64,000 nucleotides of DNA from Cladobotryum mycophilum. Lineage: Eukaryota; Ascomycota; Sordariomycetes; Hypocreales; Hypocreaceae. The position numbers were made by a program, and so were the translations under genes. Below, in pieces: positions 24,207-36,037 of the stretch (positions are counted from its first letter, which is position 1; each line of letters begins with the position of its first letter). The stretch spans positions 1,364,001 to 1,428,000 of the forward strand of contig CM071590.1 of assembly GCA_036429605.1 (NCBI GenBank), given 5' to 3'. The notes under the pieces are model-generated. The model saw only the letters and a list, made by a program, of their open reading frames with translations. It was not told the origin of the DNA and searched no databases.

Positions 24207-25262
24207 ATGGCTCGCAAGTTCTTCGTCGGCGGCAACTTCAAGATGTGAGTTTGGCTTTTTCTTCTGCATCCCCCACCACTATCTGTATGCCCCGCGCATC
24301 CAATGTCAAAAGAACGCAAGGCAAGGCAAAAGCTGCAATGCAGTGCAGTGCAGTGCAACGCGCGCGCAGAGAGTTAGATGCTTACGATTACACTATTCCA
24401 GGAACGGGTCCGTCTCGTCCATCAAGGATATTGTCGACAACCTGAACAAGGCTAAGCTTGACTCTACCGTTGGTTCGTCTTCCTCCCCTCCCCTCCCCTC
24501 TCTTCGTGCCTGTGCGTACACCTCGAATTCTACCACGATAACTAACTCCTGTTTCCCTCTCTCAAGAGGTCGTCATCGCCCCACCCGCTCTCTACCTTCT
24601 CTCCGTCCGTGAGCAGCTCCGAAAGGAACTCGAGGTCGCTTCCCAGAACGTCTTCGACAAGCCCAACGGTGCTTTCACTGGCGAGATCTCCGTCTCCCAG
24701 TTGAAGGACAGCGGTGTCACATGGGCCATCCTGGGCCACTCCGAGCGACGAACCATCCTCAAGGAATCCGACGAGATTGTCGCTTCCAAGACCAAGTACG
24801 CCACTGAGAACGGCGTTGGTGTCATCTGGTGCTGTGGCGAGAGCCTGGAGGATCGCGAGGCTGGCAAGACCATCGCCGTCGTCACCAAGCAGCTGGAAGC
24901 CCTCAAGGCCCAAATCTCCGACTGGTCCAAGATTGTCATTGCCTACGAGCCCATCTGGGCCATTGGCACCGGCAAGGTTGCTACCACCGAGCAGGCCCAG
25001 GAGGCCCACGCTGCCATCCGTTCCTGGCTCAAGGAGCATGTCAGCGAGCAGGTCGCCGAGGAGACCAGAATCTTGTACGGCGGCAGTGTCACCGAGAAGA
25101 ACTCTGGTGAGCTGAGCAAGCAGCCCGACATTGACGGCTTCCTCGTTGGCGGTGCCTCTCTTAAGCCTGCCTGTAAGTTGCACCTCATTATATACTCCAA
25201 CTCGCTACGTTTTCGTGTACTAATTGTTCTCAGTCGTCGACATCATCAACAGTCGTCTGTGA
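24207..25262 (+). CDS. TPI1: Triosephosphate isomerase
   Basis: Cytosolic glycolytic enzyme that interconverts dihydroxyacetone phosphate and glyceraldehyde 3-phosphate. Four exons (24207-24244, 24402-24472, 24567-25172, 25234-25262) give 247 aa, the standard length. Seen in order: N-terminal GGNFKM with substrate-binding Asn and Lys, the electrophile His in AILGHSERR, the catalytic Glu in YEPIWAIGTGK, which also begins the mobile loop 6, and YGGSVTEKN plus GFLVGGASL for phosphate binding. Exons 1/2 split the Met codon of GNFKM, an intron position common in fungi. Convergent with mL43, with 293 bp between stop codons. Confidence 0.97.
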
Positions 25263-25555
25263 CTGCATCGAGCTCATATATGATTCCAGATGCCATAACA
25301 AAATATCCAGATGATTAATAAATAAGCCAAATGAGCCATTCAAAGATCAATTTACTGCGTGGTTCTCGTGTGAAAAGCGATACTAGATGCATATTCAGAT
25401 ATCAAGTGAACTGTTCTGTTTTCGTAAACGTTGGGCTCGTGTCCGGCCGGGATCGATTCAGGTATCAAGTCTCATATACCCCAACAGCTCCTTGCTGTAT
25501 AGATCTTATTCCGACCAAGATACTCGTACACGAGAATTTTAAATTTTTATTCATA

Positions 25556-26079
25556 TTATACAACCAATCCCTTGCCGTGGTAGGGAGACCAGATGCCTCT
25601 GACACTGGGTTTGATGCTTGTAACCGCCTTGTTCGTTTTCCTCAGCTTATCACCACTAGCATCTCGCAGAAGCTCTACCTTCTGTAGAATCTCGTAGGGC
25701 GATAGATTTCGCACACAAATGGGTTTCGTCCGACCGTTGACGTAGTGTCCGATAATGACGGGGTGCTTGCCTGGGCGCGGGGAGACGGCGAACTCGACTT
25801 GTGGGTTGGTGGCAGCGAATTTGGGAAGAAGGGATTTGATGAAGCCACTACAGAGAGTAATTAGATAGGAGTTTCATTCTTTTTGGAATCTTTGGTTACC
25901 TACTTCATGCCTCGGGAACTGCCTGCCCAGTCACAATAGTGAAAGTCCATCTTCTTGCATTGCAGGATAAAGGCACCCACGCCATTCTACGGGCTGTTAG
26001 TCGCGCAATCAATGTGCCAGCGGCGGCAACAGAAGCTTACTTGGCCGGATGAGATTGATCTCAATGCCTTGACTGTCAT
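25556..26079 (-). CDS. MRPL51: Mitochondrial large-subunit ribosomal protein mL43
   Basis: Component of the mitochondrial 54S subunit; L51/S25/CI-B8 thioredoxin-like fold. Three exons, 26041-26079, 25904-25986 and 25556-25847, with introns of 54 and 56 nt and matching phases, give 137 aa. The start MTVKALRSISSGQ reads as a short mitochondrial presequence. The core has NGVGAFILQCKKMDFHYCDW, SSRGMNGFIKSLLPKFA, SPRPGKHPVIIGHYVNGR and a C-terminal GIWSPYHGKGL. The gene is nearly invisible without splicing, because no single exon exceeds 97 codons. It is divergent from U1-70K with 356 bp between starts. The symbol follows the yeast orthologue name; the family is confident. Confidence 0.9.
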
Positions 26080-26435
26080 TTTGGGTTATAACCTGGTCGT
26101 ACCAGCCGATATCCTCATGATCCGACGTCCGCCAGAAACGTAATGTCGTTGCGGGCGTTGCGGCAGTCCCAGCGAAAAATGCAGCTTGCATGACTCGCCA
26201 CCAAACTAGGTCTAGCGCCCCCAACGGCTCAGCACCGGCAAAACCCAGCCCCAGGCAACATTGGAGCTCCACGATAATTTATTGAACTGACAGCGCGGGT
26301 CGTGCGGCCTTCATTCATTCCTGCCCAGGCGCATCAATTTACCTTTGTTGATCGATACCCCCCACGGCATCCATACAACTTCGCCTCGCGCATCTTCATC
26401 TGATTACAGTTGATGCGAATCATTCGATCGCTGCC
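26080..26435. promoter_or_regulatory. Shared divergent promoter of mL43 and U1-70K
   Basis: A 356-bp interval between two divergently oriented start codons; each gene has no other upstream space. No specific factor site recognised. Confidence 0.55.
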
Positions 26436-28107
26436 ATGACTGATAAGCTACCCCCGAATTTGCTGGCGCTCTTCGCGGCGCGACCCCTTTGCGCTGGGTC
26501 GAGCATGCAGATCATGCGCCAGACAAGCGCAAGACTGCACCTATCGGTGGCCTCGCAGCCTTTCTTCCCGAATTGCAGAAATACAAGGAGACGGACGAGT
26601 ACAATCCGACAGAGAGCTGGCTAGAACGACGCGATCGAAAAAAGCGAGAGACAAAGGAAGCTGTGGTGACTTTGACGTCGGAAGCTCCCAAGCAATGTGA
26701 GATGGCGCACCTCGAGGTTCCGGGGGAAAAAAAGGGCCAACTTTTTTTGATGCTAACCAAGATTGCTCACAGTCAAACCAAACGAGGACCCCAACATTCG
26801 TGGTGATGCATTCAAGACCTTGATTGTTGCTCGCCTCAGTTATGATGCAGATGAACGCGACTTGGAGAGGGAGTTTGGACGATTCGGACCCATCGAGCGC
26901 GTCCGTTACTTCTGTATTCTTACATTCAAAAACCCACCAAACTGACCTTTGCTGCAGATCCGCATTATTGTTGATACCCATGCTCACGAGAAGCCTAACA
27001 AAAAGAAGAAGCCCCATAGAGGTTATGCATTCGTCGTTTTTGAGCGCGAGAAAGACATGAGAGGTAAATTAACCCACTCCCAGCTACTTGACGACCCGAT
27101 TGCCCCCTGGCTGTACCCGGCGGAGATTGTCGCAGACGTGGCCCTCAGGCTTGCCCATCTGCCGCAGAAATGCTATGAGATCTCTAGGGCCCTCAAGCTT
27201 GCCCGTCTCTGCATCAATTTTTTGTCCCCCTTTCATCACATCTTGACACTACAAACTTTTCATGACTGGTAAGAGTTGCTGACAATTGCGCCATGTGGCG
27301 CAACAATGAATAGCCGCTTTGGATGCTTGCGATGGAATTCGCATCAAGGATCGGCGCATCAAGGTAGATGTTGAACGCGGCAGAACCGCCAAGAGTTGGC
27401 TGCCTCGTAGATTAGGTGGTGGTCTCGGCGGCCGCGGATATACTAGAGCAATGCCTTCACGTCCAGGTGGACCAGGCGGCCCAGGCGGATTCGGTAATGC
27501 CGCGACTGCTGGCGGTCCTGGTGGTGGTGGCTTCCGCGGTGGCTACAAGGGCTTCGAAGGCGGAGGACGAGGTCGAGGCGGTTTCCGTGGCGGCTTCGGT
27601 GGTCGTGGAGGTGGGTTCAGAGGTGGTAGTGACTTTGGCCCCCGAGGCGGCGACAGGGGCGGCGACCGAAACGGCTTCGGAGCACCAAACGGCGCCCCTT
27701 CAGGTCCCGGCTTTGACAAGAGGAACGGCGGCGACCGAGGCTTCTCCAGCGGTGGGTATGAGGGTCGAGGCGGTGGACGCTCATTTGAAGACAGATCCGG
27801 CGGTTACCGAGAGGGCGGTGGTGGCGATCGTGGTGACCGTGGTGGTGGTGACCGAGGTGGTGGTGACCGAGGTGGTGGTGATCGTGGCGGTGGCCGATAC
27901 GGTGACCGTGATCGTGGTGATCGCGATTCTGAGCGTCGTGACCGCGACCATAACAACCGACGCACAGGTAGCAACATGGAGCCCATTGGCCGCAGAGAAG
28001 GTGGGTATCGTGACAGAGATTACGACCGACCACGCGACGACGACAGCCGAAAACGAGGTTACGAGGGAGCAGGCTACGAAGACCCAAGGAAGTTGCGTCG
28101 CTATTAA
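26436..28107 (+). CDS. SNP1: U1 snRNP 70-kDa protein (apparent -1 frameshift in exon 1)
   Basis: Core U1 snRNP protein that binds U1 stem-loop I and helps define 5' splice sites. Exons 26436-26696, 26773-26900, 26958-27063 and 27314-28107. Seen: the N-terminal U1-70K signature MTDKLPPNLLALFAARP, a basic linker, one RRM (RNP2 TLIVARLSY, RNP1 RGYAFVVFE), then a long Gly/Arg-rich tail with GGDRGGGDRGGG repeats, ending in RD-rich sequence. After ARP the frame breaks at a four-C run (26484-26487). With a fifth C the sequence continues PPLRWVEHADHAPDKRKTA, as in the family, and totals 429 aa. The gene is essential, so a sequence error is far more likely than inactivation. Intron 3 is 250 nt, several times longer than its neighbours. 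Confidence 0.92.
27825..27900 (+). repeat. Tandem GGTGGTGACCGA-type repeat in U1-70K tail
   Basis: Imperfect 15-nt coding repeats encoding GGGDR units of the C-terminal RGG/RD region. Confidence 0.8.
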
Positions 28108-29051
28108 GCTACACGGGTGGGTGGCTTATTCTCCTACCATCATCTATCCCATTTTCCTATCCCTTCCCCTTTTTGTAAGGGTAAGAAACTAGTCATCTAT
28201 CATCTCACCATCATCATCATCATCACCATCACCATCCGCCAGCAACTCATTCACTCAAGCCCGGATTTCGAGAACGGTTTGTCATGACCATCTGGGCATC
28301 TGGGAACTATTAATACTCAGCACCGAGAGGGGAGAAAGAAAGCGACCCTTCTAGCGATCACCCCTCCCTCCGCATGACTTTTGGGCTTTTGCCTCTCAGC
28401 ATTTTTCCTAGCATCTGCTCTTTTGAATCGGTTACTAGGGGTAAGACGAGAAGGTAATGAACGTCCTTTTTTCTCGATGTATTTTACAATGGCTTTGGCA
28501 GGGTAGAGACAGAGAAAAGCGAAACAATCAAAAAAAAAAAAACTCAAGCGAGAAAATGGGGGAGGCTTCAGGTAAGGTCAGAGGTAAGCTCTTGTGGGGC
28601 TACTGATCGCAATGTGGGAAGCATGCTCGTTTCAATTGTTCGGAGGGAAAAAGGGGGAGGGAGGGGAGGGAGGGAGCTTTAAAGCATTTTGGTCATAGGC
28701 GAGAAAATAATAGAAAAGCGAGAAAAAGCTGAGAAGATAACCCCCCCAAAAACACATTGTAGGAATATATATCTGTATGACTTTAGGGAAGCGGCTTGCA
28801 ATTTTGCAATCATACATAAATGACCCTGTTTTGCTCTTGTTTTTTTCTTCTTCTTTGGTTTGAGATCATCCAGGAGGCTTTCTAAAAGAAAACATAGCAT
28901 GCCATCGTCTTTTTTATATCCCTACAACAATCCCTCTGAACGCCGGAAATCCCCAAACAATCGGATGCTGGTATCAGTTGGTACGCATACAGAATGTGCT
29001 CCGTAAAACTTGAAAATATTTTTGAATTGAAGACCTGGGTGCTGTGTAATC
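28108..29051. other. Convergent intergenic region
   Basis: About 940 bp between the stops of U1-70K and MRT4. Purine-rich and AT-rich runs, a CAT/ATC run near 28205-28235 and several homopolymers. Consistent with two 3'UTRs; no gene. Confidence 0.5.
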
Positions 29052-29990
29052 TTATTCCTCGTCTACTCCGTCCATGGCGGCAGGATCAACTTCTGTTACT
29101 TCGCTGGTGGCGGCACTCCAGTAGCTGCGATAATGCGTTAGATGATGGGACAGACAAAAGACAGCTTTTCGGTTTTTTTTTCTGTATCGAGGAGAGGAGA
29201 GGGAGAAGAAAACTTACGCAAGAACCTGAACCTTGAACTCGCTCATGCAGACGCTGAAGAGCTTCAATAACCTCGTTTGCCTTGAGTCGAGCACATCGCC
29301 CTCCTTGCAGACGACATAGCCCTCGCCCTCGCCGTTCTCGTCACCGAGGACGACCTTGCCCTTTACCATCCTCGTGGGGACACCCAGTCGACGCAACTCG
29401 GGCTCAATGCTGTGCTCCATGGGGACGTCGTGCTCCTCGGGGACTTCGCCGGCAGTGGAGTAGACAACTCCGGCAGGGATGGTGAAGGATCGGTTGGCGG
29501 TGACGCCGGCGCGGGCAAAGTCAACGTGGGAAAGCGTGGAGAAGTAATCGACGATTGTCTCGGCCGGTCGGTTGGTGAGGAGGAGACCGACGGTACCGGT
29601 GATGTGTGAAGCCAAGCCCTCGATGCCAGGGGCGATTGCCTCCTCTGGAGTCTGTCCAAGGGCCTTGGCCATGAGTTTTGTCTTGCCGAAAAAGAGTCTA
29701 CAAGAGAACGATGTCAGTGAGTTCCTAAGTCTTTTTCTTTTCTTTCTTTCTTCTTTCCCGGCTATAGCTAAGGGAAAAAAAGGTAGGGAGGAGATTTACC
29801 GGCTGTCTGAGAGCTCTCGGCGGACATCCTTGAGGTAGTTGTTGCGCATGTTATCAACACCGAAGACGAAGCAGTGCTGGTACTCGGGGACCTGGTCGCG
29901 GATGTTCTGGAAGAGCTGGTCCTTTTGCTCTCTGGTCTTTTTGGCGACCTGGGTGAGGTTGAAAACCTTTGAGCGCTTGGACTTGGGCAT
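29052..29990 (-). CDS. MRT4: Ribosome assembly factor MRT4
   Basis: Nuclear paralogue of stalk protein uL10 (P0) that occupies the P0 site on pre-60S particles until it is exchanged late in assembly. Exons 29800-29990, 29218-29697 and 29052-29124 (introns 102 and 93 nt, GTAAAT and GTAAGT donors) give 247 aa. Starts MPKSKRSKVFNLTQVAKK, the diagnostic N terminus, then VFGVDNMRNNYLKDVRRE, LFFGKTKLMAKALG, and GTVGLLLTNR of the L10 fold. Unlike P0 it has no acidic stalk tail but ends in a short acidic exon DGVDEE. The start is the ATG at 29990; the frame open further upstream is leader. Confidence 0.94.
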
Positions 29991-32008
29991 TGTGGCGGGT
30001 TTGCGATTATAGTGAATACAATTATAAGTTTTTTTAATTGAATTTCTCAAGATGAATTTAATCTTGAGATTGATCGCAGGCGTGGTCGTTGGGGGAGCTG
30101 AGGGAAGAAGAATGTGATGGCGCAAGATGGGTATGGATGTAAAAAAATGTCGGTTTTGCAGGTCGAGGACGCTGATAAGATTGTGGGAAATTTTCGAGGT
30201 GGCCGAGAAAAAAATCTAGGTGTGCGGGACCCCGCAGTGGCTGACCGAGGAGCGACAGGGGTCTCTGTTGGGTGGGCTCACCTAGGTAAGACATGGTGAG
30301 AGGGCTTCCGTTCTTTCTCCTCCCCTCGACCTCCCGAACGAACCCAAGGTTGCACAAACGGCAATTGACTCTGAAGGTGTGGTCCTGTGGTATTTTGTGC
30401 ATGCGCATCGAAGTATAAGATGGTGTGTCATCGCAATTGATTGCATTTCTAGGCTCTCACTGGCATGCAATGGGTACCATTGATCTCATCCATAGATGCC
30501 TATTGAAAGCAGTTTCATAGATACGCCTGCCTTGGTACTACTAGGTGCCTACCTAGTAGGTAAGTAGGTGTAGGTAGTAATCCTAGGGCAGATGATTGTT
30601 GTCCAACCACCACGGACGGATCATCGAATACGAAAAAGCTAGGCCCTGGTTACTTTTGCATGTCATGCCATGCCATGCCAGATCTTGACTGAAACTTGCG
30701 GGGAGTGGGACTTGACCCATGGCAAGATGCGAACCGTGAGGTGAGAATGACATGTCCCTGCAGATGTTTTTGGGTGTTGCATCGGTTGGGCGAGAGGGAT
30801 TGGCCTTTTGATGTTCTGCGTAGGATAGTAGTACTACTAGGTCGGTAATTAGCAAGGTAGGCATTATAACAACGGAGGCGATCCCAAGTGGGATTTTAAT
30901 TGATAGGTCTAATAAATGAATTATATGCACGTAATGAATTGCCGTCAAAGCCCTTTCCCTTTTTTCCTCTCGCTTTCTCCCTTTCAGCGCTCTTTCAGCG
31001 CATCATGATGGCTTCTCCCCCTCCCGGGTTCTAGCCCACCTCAGCCAGGCCACGCCAGGCAGTACCACTACGTAATGGAATCAAAAATATGAACAATGAA
31101 TGGATGGAACCTGAAGGGGGTTTCGGGGGAAATGACCGCAGGTGATAAATCCGCTTCCGAGAGTGAGTCAAACAAAGCAAAGCAGAGGCGAGGCAAAGCA
31201 AAGCACAACATACGTACCTGCTAAGTACTTGTAGCATCCATCCATCCATACCTAGCCAAAGCTCCCCTCCCTTGGGATAGGTACCTAGAAGACTAGAACT
31301 CAGCGCGCACGGACCACTAGACGTTAGGTGATTGACCCCAAATTGTGGTTTTTTTCCTCCTCCCACACAAACAAACGAACGAACGGCACATCAAAGAAGC
31401 TCCCGAATCTCTTTTGTTTCTCTCTCTCTCTCTCTCTTCTCTCTCTTTGCAAGTCATTGCAAATCCATCGCCTCCCCTTTTCTCTCTCTCCTCTTCCTCA
31501 TATACTCGTCCCGATATTCCTTCCCCCTTCGATCATCACCATCTTAGCCATCCTCGCGCTTCCTTCGAGTACCTTCCATCGACCCGGGCTTTTCAAACCT
31601 TTCCCCTCTCCCCACACTCTGCGCAATCCGGCCTGGCTCTCTTCCTGTTTGTCATCCATCAACTTTGACGACAAAGGACCCTGCTTTTTTTCAACCTCCC
31701 TCCCACTCGCCACTCCTCACTGCTGCTTCTTCTTCCTCCACCCCCTTCGAATCGCAATCCAAATCCCTCCCTCGTCTCGTTACCTGACACGGGCATCCTG
31801 CGTTTATTAACCTGCGCCTTCTAATTCCCGTCGATTGCGTTTGCGTTGATACCCAACACACACTTTTTGACGCCATCACTGCCCCACAAGCGCACACACA
31901 AACACACAAACAACGCCCACCGCACACGCACACAAACAAACAAACCTTTGAACCTTGTCCACGCCGTTCGATATTTAGATTTCTCCCAGAGCTCCCCCGT
32001 CTGCAACC
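29991..32008. other. 2-kb intergenic region between MRT4 and the G3BP-like gene
   Basis: Divergent promoter region. Around 30534-30585 are clustered short motifs of the TACCTAGTAGGTA family, and a perfect TAGGTACCTA palindrome sits at 31278-31287. From about 31400 to 32000 the plus strand is strongly C/T-rich (CT run 31411-31447), as expected for a long pyrimidine-rich 5'UTR of the downstream gene. Open frames inside it are low complexity. Confidence 0.55.
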
Positions 32009-33724
32009 ATGTCTACGAACGGTACCGAGCAGCCTGCCGCCACCATCCCTACCAACGACTCCGCTACCTCCTCCGGATCCAACCTCTCTAAGGATGAGGT
32101 TGGTTGGTACTTCGTTGAGCAATACTACACCACTCTGAGCAAATCCCCCGAAAAACTTCATGTGAGTACTGTCGGGTGGGGTTAATCCTGGCAAGTCATA
32201 AAAAGCTGACAAGGGGGAAATCGCAGCTCTTCTACAGCAAGCGCTCTCAATTCGTTTACGGTCTCGAAGCCGAGGTTGCCAACGTCTCTGTTGGGCGACA
32301 GGCCATCCAGGACCGCATCAAGAAGCTCGATTTCCAAGACTGCAAGGTTCGAGTCTCCAACGTCGATTCTCAGGCCTCGTTTGACAACATCGTCATCCAA
32401 GTCATCGGCGAGGTTTCCAACAAGGCTGGCGAGCCCAAGAAGTTTGTTCAGACTTTCGTTCTTGCCCAACAGCCATCTGGTTACTTCGTCCTAAACGATA
32501 TCCTACGATATATCAACGAGGATAGCGAAGAGGATGACCAGCAGCAACAGCTTCCGCAGCAGCAGAAGCCCGTTGCTGAAGTAGAGGCTGAAGCCCCTGC
32601 TGCTGAAGTCGAGGTTGCTGCTCCTGAGGCTCTCGCTGAGGCCGAGCCAGAGCCCGTGGAACCGGAAACTGTCAAGCCCGAGGCTGTCGATGCCGATGCC
32701 GTCGACGAGAAGCTCCAGGAGGCTTCTGCCGATACCAACGGTAACGAGGTCGAGGAGCCTGCTGAGGTCCCAGAGGTCGCCGAACCCGAAGTTGAAGAGC
32801 CTGCCCCCGCTGACGTAGACACTGCTGCCAAGGAGGTTGCTGAGGAGACAGTCAAGGAACAGGAGAAGCCAAAGGAGCCTACCCCCACTCCAGTTGCCAA
32901 GCCGGTCGCTCCCCCGCCCGAGCCAGTTCCTGCTGAGCCTGCTGCTCCTCCCAAGCCTATGACCTGGGCCAGCCGTGCCGCCGCCGCCGCCGGACCCCGA
33001 CCTGTTTTGCCTCTTCCCAAGACTGCTACTCCTCCAGCCCCCGCCCAAAACCGAGCTCCTGCTCCTGCCGCTGTTGCTGCTACTCCTGCCCCCGCACCAG
33101 CCGCTGCCTCACAGCCTGCTGCTCCGGTCGCTGCTCCAGTCGCTGCCCCAGCTCCCGCTGCCGATGCCCCTGCCAAGGAACTTTCCGCATGGCAGACTGC
33201 CGGTATCGACGCTAAGCGCCAGAACCGACCTCAGTCTATCTCAGGAAATGTCACCGACAAGGATGGCACTATGGGATACGTCAAATATGTCACAGAAAAG
33301 GTTCTAGAGGCCGATCTTCGAACCGCCTTGGCAGCTCATGGCGAGTTGTCCTACTTTGATATTAACCGCGCCAAGGTACGTTTTAACCAACCCCGCGATG
33401 CTAGAATCATTGCTAACTATAACTCGTTAGAACTGTGCTTTTGTCGAATACAAGACTGTTGAAGCTTACCAAGCTGCTCTTGCCAGCAACCCCCACGTGG
33501 TGAACGGAGAGAACATTGTTGTCGAGCCCCGCCGACCCAAGTCTACGAATTACGGCGGTAACTTTGGCTCTGGCCGAGGTGGTGCTCCTGGTCGTGGCCG
33601 CGGTGGCTTCGATGGTAACCGCAGCGGAGGACAAGGCAACCCCCGAGGCAACTTCTCTGGCCAGAACCGCGGTCGGGGTGGTGCTGCCCGTGGCCGAGGT
33701 GGTGCGCAGGTTGCCAACGCTTAA
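32009..33724 (+). CDS. G3BP/Nxt3/Bre5-like NTF2 + RRM RNA-binding protein
   Basis: Stress-granule scaffold and deubiquitinase cofactor family. Exons 32009-32161, 32227-33375 and 33431-33724, all in phase 0, give 531 aa. Domain order: NTF2-like fold (about residues 30-155, VGWYFVEQYYTTLSKSPEKL to FVLNDILRYINED); an acidic low-complexity stretch rich in Glu, Ala, Pro and Val (about 160-290); an Ala/Pro linker; an RRM (about 390-475) with MGYVKYVTEK... and CAFVEYKTVEAYQ as degenerate RNP motifs; then an RGG tail (GRGGAPGRGRGG). This order matches G3BP exactly. In yeast the relative Bre5 partners Ubp3; in S. pombe it is Nxt3. Its leader is very long and pyrimidine-rich. Confidence 0.9.
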
Positions 33725-36037
33725 ACGAGCGAGGTGCTTGTAGCTGACATGTCATCTGGAGTAACATGAAGATGTCAATATTCTATTTTACCCAGGTACA
33801 GTGTCTGGCGACTGGGGACTGGGGACTGGGGATGATGGTGGACCTACGACTAAAAACTCACGACTCACATCACACTACACTACTATCAGCCATGTGACTA
33901 CTACACACGGCGAGCAGATAAGGGGAAAAGTCGCAAAAGAGCGAACTCAGGGTGGGTGTTTGGAATCAGCGTTGCTTTGGATGTCTTTGGACTTCGTTGC
34001 AGGCTGTCGGATTTTGCTTGTTGTTATTTCTCATCGCATCACTGGATGTGGCGGCATCTACTACTTGTTATGGTAGTAAGGGCTACTTCCAGCCAAAATA
34101 ATCATCAGGGAGGTTTCAGGCATAGGGGAGGAAAAACAAAAAGGGAACCTGTGTATATATTCAAAGGGAAAAAAGGGGGCTTTCGGACATTGTTACGGCT
34201 GCTGTAATCGGTGGGCGGAGCTGTCCTTTGGTTGGCACGGCGAATGGCGACGAATGAGGTCTTTACTGGGCTAGGTTGATGAATTCATCACGGAAGCATG
34301 AGTGAAGAGAAAACAATGAGATGTACATTAGGTAGTTACGCATGGTGCAAAAAGGGAAATATCATTACGAGGTATTGACATTGATGAATATGATGATGAG
34401 TATGTGCAAACGTGTGAGACTGAGCTGAGTGATGGTGAATGCATAATATATGAAGCAAGTCTCACCATGAAGGGTTGATAGGTAGGTAGCATCTAATTTG
34501 ACAAGTCCATTACTCGTTGGGAGTTCAAATGTCTTTGCTTTCCTTGGACCATCCACGATGTCACTCTGTCGACTCGTTAGTCTTTTTTGAAGTCCTCGTC
34601 ACGGGTCTAGAGTGCGAACGATGAACTTGGATTCCATGTGACTGGGTAAGTAAGTATCTACAAGGACAGTGCAGCAATGAGGGTACGGAGTATTTGAACT
34701 CACACGGCAGTGGGGAAAAGAAAAGAAAGGGGACATGGGGAATTAAAATCAGTGCCCTCCACTCCCTTCTCCCCACTCCTTGTGCTATCAACCAGGATGT
34801 TTAAGACATTCCTTTGTAACCTGACTTGTGGTCACTGTAGTAAATCCCACTTACGCTTTTTTTCCCTCCCTATTTTCTTGCTCTATAGAGGACTTATTAC
34901 ATGGGAAATAGGACAAAGGGGTTTTGCTCAACTCATTTTCGTCAACAAGTCCAAGGGGCATAACGTCCGGCCCAAAAAGAAGCAAATAATGGCAACACGC
35001 CCACGAGGAATGTCATCAGTTTCTTTTTTCGCATGCCATTCCATGCTTCGTGTCTTGGGCGCGGGAAACTCTGGTTGGATAGGTTTCATCTAATGTCTCA
35101 ACATAGTGATGCGTCTATCACGGTCAGTATTGTACAAGTATTACTTGTATGTACTTGTAAGTCGACCCTCAAATATGTCTCTGGTCATCATAAAGAGCGA
35201 AATACGAATGGATGGGGCCATCTTACTCATACAAAGTATGATGGCATGTCTTGGGACCCGAGATCTGTACTTTTGAAAACCGCCCAAAGAAAGCATGCTT
35301 TATTATCGCGATATGGGATTGTATTTTATGCATGCATGTAGGGAGTAAAGGGCACTAGGTAGGGTCTTAGACTAACGAGGCGAACATGTAGACTAGCAAT
35401 GCGTTCAGGTTACCTACTCTTACCGGGCTGATGCAAGCAACAGCAAAGTACCTGTTCAGGGGGAAGCGGTAGAAGACGGAGAGGGAGAAGGAAAAAGGGT
35501 TGCATCCTGCCAAGTCTCGGACGCTTGCGATGCTTGTTGAGCTGATTGTCCATCATCAGCTCTTACGGGCCGCTTCCTTACCCATCCATGGCCCTCGGCA
35601 ACTCCCAACCAAGCGGCATTTTTAACTTATCGTCAAGCCGGTGTCTTACCTCGTAGATCCCCTAATAAGCGCCCCTACCAAGCACCATCATGGCTGCTGT
35701 GTTCCAAAGTGAACCCCGTACGGTGCTTGTACATACGACGACATATCTGGCTTATCTATTTGGACCAGGAGAGAAAAAAATGCCATGCTGGATGAGACAT
35801 GGTGGATCTCGAGATGACGGCTCACTTGTATCATGTGCCGGTCTCTATGACTATTCCAAGTGGAGTTGCCGACTAAGACATGCCAATCTGATCTGTGCTG
35901 GCACTGAAAACGTCGACAACTAATAATACCATGTATATCATGAGTCCCCCCAGATCTTGGTTCATGATCTTAGCCCATGATCCTGGGACGTCCCTTAGCT
36001 TAACAGCACCGAGCAGATCAGATCCCAAGTCTCCAAG
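33725..36037. other. 2.3-kb intergenic region
   Basis: Contains the 3'UTR of the G3BP-like gene and the promoter of the reductase-acyltransferase gene. TACGGAGTA lies at 34684-34692. No supportable gene; the open frames present are short. Confidence 0.5.

Noticed and set aside
24542..25183. 213-aa open frame antisense to TPI1
   Set aside because: Mirror of TPI1 codon bias; the sense strand encodes a full TPI with all catalytic residues.
27825..27900. Short regular repeats as a CRISPR-like array
   Set aside because: They are coding GGGDR repeats of U1-70K in a eukaryotic genome.
32481..33176. 231-aa Ala/Gly/Ser-rich frame antisense to the G3BP-like gene
   Set aside because: Arises from the low-complexity Glu/Ala/Pro stretch on the plus strand.
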